Numbered from the stretch's first letter, positions 7,176-14,929 are shown. The stretch: 16,961 nt of DNA from Chloroflexota bacterium (GCA_016210425.1 JACQUE010000064.1:1-16961); one strand, 5' to 3'. A program made the numbers and translations. Notes: generated from the letters alone by a model not told the origin.

Positions 7176-7619
7176 GTGCGAAGACGCATAGTGGTATTGG
7201 CTTCGCTCTTAGTGCTGACGGCGGTCCTCGCGGCATGCTCCGGCAGTAAGAGGTCTGCGGAGACCATACCTGTCGCCCCGAAGGGGAAAGGCCCGGAGAT
7301 CACGGTGGACAAGGAGAGCCTGGACTTCGGAAAGGTACGCTTCCTACAGATGGTCGAGCCGGCTTTTCGAATCAGTAACGTGGGAGATGCCGATCTGCAC
7401 GTGACCCGAGTCTCGGTAACGGTCTTAGCAGGCTGCTGACCGCCCGAAGCAGTCGTGAGTTCCACGACGATCAAGCCCGGCCGGTCGGCCACCCTGACCG
7501 CGCCATTTACAATGCATGAAGGCATGGGCGGCCCCCACACCTTCGAGATTCACGTTTTCTCCGACGACACGCGCCAACCGGAAAAAAAGCTCTACGTCAA
7601 AGCCGAGTTCGTCCCGTAA
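7176..7619 (+). CDS. DUF1573-like lipoprotein with in-frame TGA (candidate selenoprotein, Cys-Sec motif)
   Basis: From GTG 7176 the protein reads MRRRIVVLASLLVLTAVLAA then Cys21, a lipoprotein signal peptide with lipobox LAAC, so it should be anchored outside the membrane. A DUF1573-like beta-sandwich follows: LDFGKVRFLQMVEPAFRISN, VGDADLHVTRVSVTV. The frame then meets TGA at 7437-7439 (codon 88), directly after Cys87. Translation continues in the same frame with PPEAVVSSTTIKPGRSATL, later GGPHTFEIHVFSDDTRQP and a final YVKAEFVP before TAA 7617-7619. The post-TGA half contains the expected PG.S.TLT and SDD..QP family positions, so both halves belong to one protein of 147 residues. DUF1573-like proteins often have clustered cysteines at this place. 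Read-through as selenocysteine would give Cys-Sec-Pro-Pro. The alternative is a single-base Cys-to-stop mutation (TGC or TGT to TGA), or a sequencing error, leaving an 87-residue fragment. Confidence 0.6.
7435..7489 (+). promoter_or_regulatory. SECIS-like RNA hairpin downstream of the in-frame TGA
   Basis: GTCGTG (7452-7457) and CACGAC (7463-7468) pair perfectly around the five-base loop AGTTC. The loop starts 18 bases after the TGA and has G in its second position. Published descriptions of bacterial SECIS elements ask for a loop about 16-37 bases after UGA with a G in its first two positions. A lower stem can also form: GCTGACCG (7435-7442, containing the TGA) with CGGTCGGC (7482-7489), eight pairs including one G-U. 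Short hairpins are frequent in GC-rich DNA, so this is supporting evidence only. Confidence 0.35.
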
Positions 7620-7762
7620 AGATCCGGGCCATCGTTTTCGTAGCGGCCAACAAATACTTAGCTTCGTGACCAACTGCTTTCTCCGCGTGAAGACCAGGCC
7701 AACTTGATCTCGTGGCTTTCGTCGGACCACCTAGACTTGATATACCTCTCTATAGGGACTGG

Positions 7763-9967
7763 ATGAACGAGAAAGTCCCCAAAGGCTTGTGGGCCGTCCT
7801 CATCGCCTTTGTGCTCTTAGGCGCGGTTTACGCGTTCAGATTCCCGCTCTTCGAAAAGCCTGACGAGCCCGAGCATTACGAATACGCTCACTACCTCAAG
7901 ACCCGGCTTGCACTGCCAAAGGTCTCCCTGTCAGAGACCCAGGCGGAACGGCCCCTTGTGGAGATGGAAGCCCACCAACCACCTCTATATTATGCTTTGG
8001 TCGCCGCCGCAGCCTCGCCGATAAAGGGAGACGAATTCGACCAATCCTTCTCGCGGAACCCCCACTTCCTCTCGACACGCATAGGAAACATAAACCGCTT
8101 CGTCCCAGTTTACGAACGAGGCTCCTCCACTCCAGTGTCTCGAACCCTCCTGGTCGGGCGACTGGTATCGCTTGCCTTCGGCGCCCTGGCGGTCTTTGCG
8201 ACCTACCTGTTGGCCCGAGAATTCACCGATGCTAATACGGCTGTCTTCGGGGCCGGACTGATGGCCTTCAATACCCAGTTTCTGTTCATCGCCACCTCTT
8301 TCAGCAACGACACAGCAATGATAGCGCTCGTCAACATCGCCCTGTGGAGGATCGTGCGGTGGGCGAGGCAGCCTCCCACCCCCAGGTCCTCTCTTATCAC
8401 CGGCGCTATCTTGGGCGCAGCGGTGCTGGCAAAGCTCACTGCCATCGGTCTTTTGGGTATCCTCCTGGCGACTGCCGCCCTACGCACCGTTAGAAAGCGT
8501 GAGTTCACCCGAGGGCTTCTCTGCCTCATCCTAACGATCCTTGCCTTTACGGCCGTCACCGGCTGGTGGTTTGCGCGCAACTACAGCCTCTACCACGATC
8601 CACTGGCGTTCACAGCCCTCGACTCCCTGATGGGCAGGCGTACAGCGCAAATCTCACTTCAGGAGGTCTTGTCCTTTCTTAACCCTACCTGGAAGTCCTA
8701 TTGGTTCGATTTAAGCGTCGGGTTCCTGGGCTTCGCGGCATCTCCCGCCTACTGGGCCATCTTCGGTGTAACCATTGTGGCATTGTTAGGGGCAGCGAAG
8801 GCCTTCTTCCAGGAGCGAGCGCTCCGTCCGTACATGGGGATACTGAGCATCTGGCTTCTGATCCTTGTCGTTTCCTTCCTAAGGCTCAACTTTGGGGCCG
8901 CCCGCTATCTGGGCGGAGGCCGTCTACTGTTCGCAGGGTCAGCCGCCTTCGCCCTTATCCTCGCTATCGGCATAAAGGGTATGTTCCGTGCCCGCCTTTC
9001 CTCTATCCCTCAGTTCACGGCCATCGCCGGGCTGGTGGCCTTGGCCATAGTAGGGCAAACACACTATGTGCCGTCGCTCTATGCCATGCCCCCCATCCGT
9101 GCCGACTTGCCGCCAGAGGCCCAGGGCTCTTCAAGGACGCGATTTGGAGACGCCACCGAGGTCGTTGGCTATGTTGTGAGTGGAGGAAAGAGGCCGCTCC
9201 GGCCCGGAGATCGCCTAGACGTCACCCTATACTGGCGCCCATTGGAAAGGATCGAATACAACTACAGCGTGTCTCTTCAGTTGTTAGCGCCGCCGGATGG
9301 GAAGCTCGTCTCTCAGATCGATTCCTACCCTGGGCGTGGAACCCTCCCTACGTCCCAATGGCGGACTGGGGAGATCGTCGAGGACAAGTATGAACTATCA
9401 GTCCCTCACCTGGTGGGACAACAGGCTCTTCGCCTAGCGGTTCGCATGTATTACCTGCCGACTGGAGAGAGGCTGCCTGCCTTCGCTGCCGATGGAAAAC
9501 CCGTGGATGATGTCATCCTGGCGCGGCTGCCGGTAGACCCCGACGGCGGACTGGAATTGCCGGAAAACGCATTCCGTAGCGGCGGCGAGTTTGATGGGTT
9601 GGGGCGGCTGCTAGGAGTCCAAGTCGAGCAGAACTCCAAGGGGCAGTTGGCTGCCTCGCTTTACTGGCAGACCGATTCTTCTCCGGACAGGGATTACACC
9701 GTTTCCGTGCAACTCAGTGACTCTCGAGGCACTATCGTCGCCGAGAACGGCACCCAGCCCAACGAGGGCGCTCTACCCACCAGCACGTGGTGGGCCGGCG
9801 GCATCATCATCGATAAGCATACCCTTCAGTTGCCTGCCGAGCACGGCGCCTTCAACCTTGATATCGCGGTCTACGACAGCGCTTCAGGCCAACGCCTGCC
9901 GGTGCTCCTGACGAACGGACGACGGGCTCCCGACGACATCCTCTTCATATCTTCGCTGGATCGCTAG
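7763..9967 (+). CDS. DUF2142/ArnT-like GT-C membrane glycosyltransferase with two C-terminal beta-sandwich repeats
   Basis: I placed the start at ATG 7763, with AGGG a few bases before; an in-frame GTG at 7712 would add 17 residues but has no ribosome site. The first about 435 of 734 residues are a multi-helix membrane protein. Its first extracytoplasmic loop carries FEKPDEPEHYEYAHYL (residues about 30-45) and EAHQPPLYYAL (about 69-79). This is the acidic DEP..H plus QPPLYY pattern of GT-C enzymes that use polyprenyl-phosphate sugars. FIATSFSNDT and GGGRLLFAGSAA are also family-like. Two related beta domains follow at about 460-590 and 610-725. Both contain a LYW strand, a Y.VS.QL strand, a G.LPTS.W turn and a G.RLP ending. 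They probably sit outside the membrane. The donor and acceptor sugars are unknown. Confidence 0.85.
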   Translation: MNEKVPKGLWAVLIAFVLLGAVYAFRFPLFEKPDEPEHYEYAHYLKTRLALPKVSLSETQAERPLVEMEAHQPPLYYALVAAAASPIKGDEFDQSFSRNPHFLSTRIGNINRFVPVYERGSSTPVSRTLLVGRLVSLAFGALAVFATYLLAREFTDANTAVFGAGLMAFNTQFLFIATSFSNDTAMIALVNIALWRIVRWARQPPTPRSSLITGAILGAAVLAKLTAIGLLGILLATAALRTVRKREFTRGLLCLILTILAFTAVTGWWFARNYSLYHDPLAFTALDSLMGRRTAQISLQEVLSFLNPTWKSYWFDLSVGFLGFAASPAYWAIFGVTIVALLGAAKAFFQERALRPYMGILSIWLLILVVSFLRLNFGAARYLGGGRLLFAGSAAFALILAIGIKGMFRARLSSIPQFTAIAGLVALAIVGQTHYVPSLYAMPPIRADLPPEAQGSSRTRFGDATEVVGYVVSGGKRPLRPGDRLDVTLYWRPLERIEYNYSVSLQLLAPPDGKLVSQIDSYPGRGTLPTSQWRTGEIVEDKYELSVPHLVGQQALRLAVRMYYLPTGERLPAFAADGKPVDDVILARLPVDPDGGLELPENAFRSGGEFDGLGRLLGVQVEQNSKGQLAASLYWQTDSSPDRDYTVSVQLSDSRGTIVAENGTQPNEGALPTSTWWAGGIIIDKHTLQLPAEHGAFNLDIAVYDSASGQRLPVLLTNGRRAPDDILFISSLDR

Positions 9968-10002
9968 CCCGGGCACAAAAGAAACATTACGGCACGCTCT
10001 TG

Positions 10003-10033
10003 AGCACGGCGCAACAGGTTCGAAGCCTGCCGG
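10003..10033 (+). repeat. Degenerate copy of the 3' half of tRNA-Arg (possible att-like end)
   Basis: Bases 10003-10033 align without gaps to tRNA positions 4819-4849 with 24 of 31 identities. CAGGTTCGAAGCCTGCCGG at 10015-10033 differs from the tRNA at one base. It is not a working tRNA: the outermost T-stem pair is an A-C mismatch and no acceptor or D arm can be drawn. T-arms are conserved among tRNAs, so it could derive from another tRNA gene. The span between the two copies is the accessory-looking stretch 4858-10002. Confidence 0.4.
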
Positions 10034-10051
10034 ATATGCCGCGTCTTGCCC

Positions 10052-10627
10052 CTAACCCTTCGCCGTGACCACCGTCTGTGCCTGCTTCCCCCTGGGCCGC
10101 CGCGCGTAGTGCTCGCTGTCCAGGACGCTGTACCACAGACTGTCGTGCCACTCGCCCAGCACGTAGAAGTCGTCGCGGAAGACCCCCTCCTTGACGAAGC
10201 CGCACTTCTCGATGGCCCGCTGCGCCCGGTGGTTGTAGGCCAGCGTCCTCAAGAACACCTTGTGCAGGTTCCTCTCGCCAAAGAGATAGTCCATGAAGGT
10301 GAGCATGGCATCGGTGCCGTAGCCTTTGGACCAGTACTCCTTCTCGCCGATGAGCGCCCCTAGCTCCGCCCGGCGGTTGCGCAGGTCCATGTCCATGTAA
10401 AGTATAAAGCCGATGGGCAATCCGTCCTTGGTCTCCATTATGTAACGGACCATGCGCGGGGGCGATGAGAGGTCGTGTTCAAAGCCGGCGTCGGTGGCTG
10501 CCTGGGACACCATATTGCCGGGGATCGTCCACCAATATGTCACCTCTTCATCGTTCATCCACCGATGGATGAGCGGAAGATCGCTCCTCTCGATGGCCCG
10601 GATGTTTACCAGTTTACCACGCAGCAT
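10052..10627 (-). CDS. GNAT family N-acetyltransferase (RimJ/RimL-like)
   Basis: The 191-residue protein starts at ATG 10627 with AGAGGTGAG upstream. It opens with the typical GKLVNIRAIERSDLPLIHRW of the Acetyltransf_3 group. The acetyl-CoA binding motif A is at residues 94-106 (GEKEYWSKGYGTD), and the following YNHRAQRAIEKCGFVKEG (131-148) is the conserved motif B helix. RimJ and RimL acetylate ribosomal protein N-termini, while many relatives modify small amines or antibiotics, so the substrate cannot be assigned. The tail after about residue 170 (RRPRGKQAQTVV) is basic and probably disordered. The gene converges with the glycosyltransferase-like gene and stands alone on its strand. Confidence 0.92.
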   Translation of the reverse strand: MLRGKLVNIRAIERSDLPLIHRWMNDEEVTYWWTIPGNMVSQAATDAGFEHDLSSPPRMVRYIMETKDGLPIGFILYMDMDLRNRRAELGALIGEKEYWSKGYGTDAMLTFMDYLFGERNLHKVFLRTLAYNHRAQRAIEKCGFVKEGVFRDDFYVLGEWHDSLWYSVLDSEHYARRPRGKQAQTVVTAKG

Positions 10628-10779
10628 CAGCTCACCTCTTTCAAAAGAATAATCGATATCGCCAAGCGCCTATCAACCCGTCCTCCAGCGCACCGGCCAC
10701 CATTTTACCACAGGCGTGCAACCCAAAACCGTGTAAGCAGACCTACATTGAATAGTGTATCACTTTCGTTAATAAGACA

Positions 10780-10808
10780 TTGACAGGCATCCAGGGCCGT
10801 GATAGACT
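10780..10808 (+). promoter_or_regulatory. Sigma70-type promoter of the nuo operon
   Basis: A perfect TTGACA (10780-10785) is followed after 17 bases by TAGACT (10803-10808, four of six consensus bases). Transcription would start near 10815 and give a leader of about 130 bases before nuoA. It is the best promoter match in the window. The gene-free stretch 10628-10942 otherwise holds only the leader palindrome described separately. Confidence 0.6.
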
Positions 10809-10874
10809 GGCAAACGGTGGCGGAAATAGGTAGGTAAAAGGTCGTCAAAGCTGCCGCTTGTGGCTGCGCATCCG

Positions 10875-10899
10875 GCCCCTGATCGTGATCACAAGGGGC
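10875..10899 (+). promoter_or_regulatory. Leader palindrome with FNR/CRP-like core ahead of nuoA
   Basis: GCCCCT (10875-10880) and AGGGGC (10894-10899) form a 6-bp stem. Inside it TGATCGTGATCA (10880-10891) is a dyad of TGAT-N4-ATCA, close to the FNR consensus TTGAT-N4-ATCAA. It lies about 65 bases downstream of the inferred transcription start, where a bound regulator would repress rather than activate. It may equally be just an RNA hairpin. Confidence 0.3.
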
Positions 10900-10942
10900 G
10901 AAAATCGTCCGTGAAAGGTTGCTGAGCGGGTTGCACGGCGAG

Positions 10943-11299
10943 GTGGCGGTAAACTATACAGCAGTACTTATCACGGCTATTGCAGGCTTCGGCTTAATAG
11001 CCGTTCTCTTTGTAGCCTCCTCGATCCTTTCTCCTAGAAGGTATAGCGAGAAGAAGGTCACGACCTACGAGTGCGGCATGCTGCCCCTTGGCCGCTTTTG
11101 GACCCAGGTTCACATCCGCTACTACATCTTTGGAATTCTCTTCGTCCTCTTCGACGTCGAAGCTGTCTTCCTTTTCCCATGGGCCATCGTCTTCCTGCGG
11201 CTGGGGCCCGTGGCTTTTTACGAAATGGTCATCTTCCTGGCCATTCTTCTCTTTGGCCTCTTATACGCCTGGAAAAAGGGAGTGCTACAGTGGAAGTAG
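10943..11299 (+). CDS. nuoA: NADH-quinone oxidoreductase subunit A
   Basis: This is the small three-helix membrane subunit of complex I at the junction of the peripheral and membrane arms. The marks are a first helix (about 8-32), then the loop [17 protein letters not shown] with the conserved Glu-Cys-Gly, [20 protein letters not shown] with its acidic pair, and [11 protein letters not shown] at the end. I chose GTG 10943 ([10 protein letters not shown]), giving 118 residues and a short tail before the first helix, as usual for the family. In-frame TTGs at 10919 and 10931 are alternatives with no better ribosome site. It is the first gene of the nuo operon and overlaps nuoB by ten bases. Confidence 0.93.
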   Translation: MAVNYTAVLITAIAGFGLIAVLFVASSILSPRRYSEKKVTTYECGMLPLGRFWTQVHIRYYIFGILFVLFDVEAVFLFPWAIVFLRLGPVAFYEMVIFLAILLFGLLYAWKKGVLQWK

Positions 11300-11820
11300 T
11301 GTGGCGAGAATCTCCGTCGCTTGCCTTAGCTAACGGCCACGGCCTCTACCATCACCTCCCCGGAGTCATCACCGCCAAGACCGACTACCTCTTCGCAATG
11401 GCCCGCAAGTCATCCCTCTGGCCCCTCACCTTCGGCCTAGCCTGCTGCGCCATCGAGATGATCGGGGCCTACATGGCGGAGCATGACCTTGACCGCTTCG
11501 GCGTGGTGACATGGCCGTCGCCGCGCCAATCGGACGTCATGATCATCGCCGGGACCGCCGTCAAGAAGATGGCCGAGCCCATCAAACTGCTGTGGGAGCA
11601 GATGCCCTTGCCCAAGTGGGCCATCGCCATGGGCGCCTGCGCTACCGACGGGGGTCCCTTCCAGCGCTCCTACTCGACCGTCCAGGGCGCCGACCAGATC
11701 ATACCCATCGATGTTTATGTTCCGGGCTGCCCGCCGCGGCCCCAGGCTCTTCTCTACGGCATCATCAAACTCCAAGAGAAGATAATGGCGGAAGCCTCGA
11801 ACCGCAAAGCGGCAGTATGA
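11290..11820 (+). CDS. nuoB: NADH-quinone oxidoreductase subunit B
   Basis: This 176-residue subunit holds cluster N2, the last iron-sulfur centre before quinone. The four ligands are present: Cys52 and Cys53 in GLACCAIEM, Cys117 in MGACATDGG, and Cys147 in [26 protein letters not shown] is the family segment near the quinone site. I chose GTG 11290 because AAAGGGAG lies seven bases before it. GTG 11299, sharing one base with the nuoA stop, is an alternative. The start overlaps the end of nuoA and the TGA overlaps the ATG of nuoC, so translation is probably coupled through all three genes. Confidence 0.95.
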   Translation: MEVVWRESPSLALANGHGLYHHLPGVITAKTDYLFAMARKSSLWPLTFGLACCAIEMIGAYMAEHDLDRFGVVTWPSPRQSDVMIIAGTAVKKMAEPIKLLWEQMPLPKWAIAMGACATDGGPFQRSYSTVQGADQIIPIDVYVPGCPPRPQALLYGIIKLQEKIMAEASNRKAAV

Positions 11821-12362
11821 CGGAAGAACACTCGGCTCATTCGGTTCATACAGCTCCCAAGAAGGAGCCCGGCCCCAGTCTTTTCCCGGAGATGGAAAGG
11901 CTCGTCGCGGAGGTCCTATCTGGGATAGAGGTCACTTCAGAGCAGGTCGTCGACGAGCACGCCATAATCATCGACCGCAAGGACCTCCTTGCGGTCTGCC
12001 GCCGCCTCAAGGATAACCAGCGCCTCAGCTTCGACCTGCTGCGCTGCGTCTCGGTCGTCGACTACCCCAACGAGTCCGTCTTCCAGGCCGTCTACCACCT
12101 CTACTCCATCGGGCTCAAGCACCGCATGGCCGTCAAGACCGGCATCCCCTACGATGACGCGATCGTCGACTCAGTGACCTCCGTTTGGGCGGGCGCCGAC
12201 TGGCACGAGCGCGAGGCTGCTGAGCTGCTGGGGGTAGAGTTCAGGGGCCATCCCAACCTGAGGCCGCTTTTGCTGCCAGACGACTTCGAGGGTCATCCGC
12301 TGCGCAAGAGCTTCAAGGTACCCGAGCTGGACCAAGCGAGGTTCCGACGTGGCCGAGAGTAG
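11817..12362 (+). CDS. nuoC: NADH-quinone oxidoreductase subunit C
   Basis: This is the 30-kDa-type subunit of the peripheral arm that packs against NuoD. The diagnostic stretch [20 protein letters not shown] followed by [19 protein letters not shown] occupies residues 128-166. The first about 20 residues ([19 protein letters not shown]) are an extra polar tail not needed for the fold. The ATG at 11817 shares bases with the nuoB stop (ATGA). NuoC and NuoD are separate genes here, not fused as in E. coli. The 181-residue length is normal. Confidence 0.95.
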   Translation: MTEEHSAHSVHTAPKKEPGPSLFPEMERLVAEVLSGIEVTSEQVVDEHAIIIDRKDLLAVCRRLKDNQRLSFDLLRCVSVVDYPNESVFQAVYHLYSIGLKHRMAVKTGIPYDDAIVDSVTSVWAGADWHEREAAELLGVEFRGHPNLRPLLLPDDFEGHPLRKSFKVPELDQARFRRGRE

Positions 12363-13458
12363 GCTCGAGACTGTCGACATGTTCATCAATATGGGGCCTC
12401 AGCACCCCAGCACCCACGGCGTGTTCCGGATGGTACTGACGATAGACGGCGAGCAGATCGTCGACATGAAGCCTCATATCGGCTACCTCCACCGCGGCGT
12501 AGAGAAGCTGGCCGAAGGTCTGCGCTACCGCGAGGTGACGGTTCTCCTCGACCGCACCGACTACCTGGCCGCGCTCAATAACGAGCTGCCCTACGTTATG
12601 GCACTAGAGAAGCTCCTGGATGTTAAGGTGCCGGAGCGCGCCGAGTACATCCGCGTCCTCGTCTGCGAGCTGAACCGTATCGCCAGCCATCTGATGTTCT
12701 ACGGAGCCTTCGGCGCCGACGCAGGCGCCACAACACCCTTCATGTACGCCTTCCGCGACCGAGAGGAGATCCAGCACTTCTTCGAGGCTGTGACCGGCGG
12801 CCGCCTGATGCACAACTACTTCCGCGTCGGCGGCGTCCGCTACGACCTACCGGAGGACTGGCGCGAGCGGCTGACCAAGCTCATCCCGCACCTGCGCAAG
12901 GGGATCGTGGACTGCGAGCGCCTCCTCTCCGACAACGAGATCTTCCTTAATCGGACCATCGGCGTAGGCCAGATAAGCGCCGCCGATGCCATCGATTACG
13001 GACTGACCGGCCCCAACCTTCGTGCCTGCGGCGTCCGGCTTGACCTGCGCCGCGACCAGCCCTACTCGGTGTACCCGAAGCTGGAGTTCGACGTGCCGAC
13101 CCGCAGCCGGGGCGACTGCTACGACCGCTACCTGCTGCGCGTCGAGGAGATGCGGCAGTCGCTGCGCATCGTGGAGCAGTGCCTCGAACAGATGCCCGAC
13201 GGCCCCTCGCTGGGCGAGGTGCCGCGCGTCATCCGCCCCAAGGAGGGCGAGGTTTACGTGGGCACCGAGAACCCGCGCGGCGAATATGGGATCTACCTCG
13301 TCAGCCGGGGCGGCGACTACCCTTATCGTGTCAAGGTACGCGCACCTTCCTTCTGCAATCTGATGGCTCTCAACGAGATGATGCGCGGCTGCTACATCGC
13401 GGACTGCGTCCTCATCCTGGGCTCCATCGACATAGTCCTAGGGGAGGTGGATCGCTAG
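12349..13458 (+). CDS. nuoD: NADH-quinone oxidoreductase subunit D (49-kDa type)
   Basis: This 369-residue subunit, with NuoB, forms the quinone-reducing site. Near the start is NMGPQHPSTHGVFRMVL, whose His-Pro-Ser-Thr-His loop lines that site. IGYLHRGVEKLAE, ELNRIASHLMFYGAFGADAG and RAPSFCNLMALNEMMRG are family segments shared with [NiFe]-hydrogenase large subunits. The nickel-binding cysteine pairs of hydrogenases are absent, as expected for a NuoD. It starts at GTG 12349 with GAGG seven bases upstream and overlaps nuoC by 14 bases. nuoH follows after one base; there are no nuoE, nuoF or nuoG genes between. Confidence 0.95.
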   Translation: MAESRLETVDMFINMGPQHPSTHGVFRMVLTIDGEQIVDMKPHIGYLHRGVEKLAEGLRYREVTVLLDRTDYLAALNNELPYVMALEKLLDVKVPERAEYIRVLVCELNRIASHLMFYGAFGADAGATTPFMYAFRDREEIQHFFEAVTGGRLMHNYFRVGGVRYDLPEDWRERLTKLIPHLRKGIVDCERLLSDNEIFLNRTIGVGQISAADAIDYGLTGPNLRACGVRLDLRRDQPYSVYPKLEFDVPTRSRGDCYDRYLLRVEEMRQSLRIVEQCLEQMPDGPSLGEVPRVIRPKEGEVYVGTENPRGEYGIYLVSRGGDYPYRVKVRAPSFCNLMALNEMMRGCYIADCVLILGSIDIVLGEVDR

Positions 13459-13459
13459 A

Positions 13460-14491
13460 TTGCCTGAGTGGGTTGAATCGATAATCCGCGTTGCGATAGC
13501 CATCGGCTTCGTCTTAACGACGGTACTGGTACTCATCTGGCTAGAGCGTAAGGTAATCGGGCACATCCAGCAGCGCCTCGGCCCCATGCGCACCGGCTTC
13601 CACGGCTTCCTGCAGAGCCCCGCCGACGCCGTTAAGCTACTGGTCAAAGAGGACATCATACCTGCAGCCGCAGACCGCTGGGCCTTCCAGCTCGCCCCAG
13701 CGCTGGTATTCGTGCCCATCTTCTTGACCGTCGTCTCGATACCCTTTACCAGAACCCTCGTGGTCCGCAACCTGGACCTGGGGCTCTTCTACGTCTTCGC
13801 CATCTCTTCCATATCCATAGTTGGTATAGTCATGGCCGGCTGGGCCTCTGGCAACAAGTATGCGCTGCTGGGCTCAGTACGCGCCGGCGCCCAGATGGTC
13901 AGCTACGAGATACCATTGGTCTTCTCGATCCTGGGCGTAGCTATGGTGGCCGGCTCCCTGAACCTGGAAACCATCGTCGACGCCCAGCGCGGCCTGTGGT
14001 ACATAGTACTCCAGCCCGTGGGCATGTTCATTTTCCTTGTCGCATCACTGGCAGAGCTCAACCGGACGCCGTTCGACATCCCCGTAGCCGAATCAGAGGT
14101 CGTGGGTGGACCGTACGTCGAGTACAGCGGCATACGCTGGGGCGTCTTCTTCCTCTCGGAGTACGCCAACACGTTCATCATCTCGGCGCTGGCCGCCGTA
14201 GTCTTCCTGGCCGGCTGGCGTGGGCCGCTTCTGCCAGGCTGGCTCTGGTTCCTCATCAAGACATACGCCATCATCCTCATCATCTTCTGGTTTCGCGCGA
14301 CCCTTCCTCGCCTCCGCATCGATCAGCTCATGACATTTGCATGGAAGCTGTTGTTACCGCTGGCGTTCGTGAACCTCCTAATCACGGGACTCTACCTTGT
14401 TTATGACTGGCCGCGCTGGATACTGTTCGTCGCCTCGGTGGCGGTGCTTGCCGTGGCCAGCCGCCTGGTGTACGTCGTGGGGAGGGCCTAG
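13460..14491 (+). CDS. nuoH: NADH-quinone oxidoreductase subunit H
   Basis: This 343-residue membrane subunit links the quinone site to the proton-pumping arm. Family segments are LIWLERKVIGHIQQRLGPMR in the first cytoplasmic loop, DAVKLLVKEDI, GSVRAGAQMVSYEIPL, ELNRTPFDIPVAESEVVGG followed by VEYSG, and FRATLPRLRIDQLM. About eight hydrophobic helices are visible. The only suitable start is TTG 13460, one base after the nuoD stop, with GGGAGG 12 bases upstream, a long spacing that hints at coupling to nuoD translation. Confidence 0.95.
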   Translation: MPEWVESIIRVAIAIGFVLTTVLVLIWLERKVIGHIQQRLGPMRTGFHGFLQSPADAVKLLVKEDIIPAAADRWAFQLAPALVFVPIFLTVVSIPFTRTLVVRNLDLGLFYVFAISSISIVGIVMAGWASGNKYALLGSVRAGAQMVSYEIPLVFSILGVAMVAGSLNLETIVDAQRGLWYIVLQPVGMFIFLVASLAELNRTPFDIPVAESEVVGGPYVEYSGIRWGVFFLSEYANTFIISALAAVVFLAGWRGPLLPGWLWFLIKTYAIILIIFWFRATLPRLRIDQLMTFAWKLLLPLAFVNLLITGLYLVYDWPRWILFVASVAVLAVASRLVYVVGRA

Positions 14492-14493
14492 AG

Positions 14494-14928
14494 ATGCTGG
14501 GGATGCTGAAGGGCCTCATGACAACCATGCAAAGCCACTTCCGCAAGCCGGTCACGATCCAGTACCCAGACGAGCGACCGGACTTGCCGCCGCGCTACGC
14601 CGGCTTCCCCGGCCTCATATGGGATGCCAATGTCGGCGAGCCCTTCTGCACCGGCTGCCAGGTCTGCGCCCGCTTCTGCCCGACACAGTGTATCTACGTC
14701 ACCATGAAGGACAACCCCAAGGTCGGAGATGGTACCAGCAAGCGCCGCAAGATCGTCGACGAGTTTGAGCTCAACGTAAGCTGTTGCACCCAATGCGCCG
14801 TCTGCGTCGAGGTCTGCAACTTCGACGCCATCGAGATGACCCACACCTTCGAGATGGCCTCCTACTCCCGGGAGCAGGTTATGAACCTTCAGGACATGCT
14901 CAGTATGAAGGAAAAGGGAGGACCATAG
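14494..14928 (+). CDS. nuoI: NADH-quinone oxidoreductase subunit I (2x[4Fe-4S])
   Basis: This 144-residue ferredoxin-like subunit carries clusters N6a and N6b. Two cysteine motifs are visible: Cys52, 55, 58 and 62 in FCTGCQVCARFCP, and Cys98, 101, 104 and 108 in CTQCAVCVEVCNFDAI. The residue after the last cysteine is Asn109 rather than the usual Pro. The protein is on the short side for the family, without a long N-terminal extension. ATG 14494 lies two bases behind the nuoH stop with a GGGGAGGG site upstream. In an enzyme without NuoEFG this subunit would be the likely electron entry point. Confidence 0.95.
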   Translation: MLGMLKGLMTTMQSHFRKPVTIQYPDERPDLPPRYAGFPGLIWDANVGEPFCTGCQVCARFCPTQCIYVTMKDNPKVGDGTSKRRKIVDEFELNVSCCTQCAVCVEVCNFDAIEMTHTFEMASYSREQVMNLQDMLSMKEKGGP

Positions 14929-14929
14929 C

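Noticed and set aside
8701..9393. Plus-strand open frame of 230 codons inside the glycosyltransferase-like gene
   Set aside because: Arg/Pro/His-rich translation typical of a shifted frame; the overlapping frame has clear membrane helices and beta domains.
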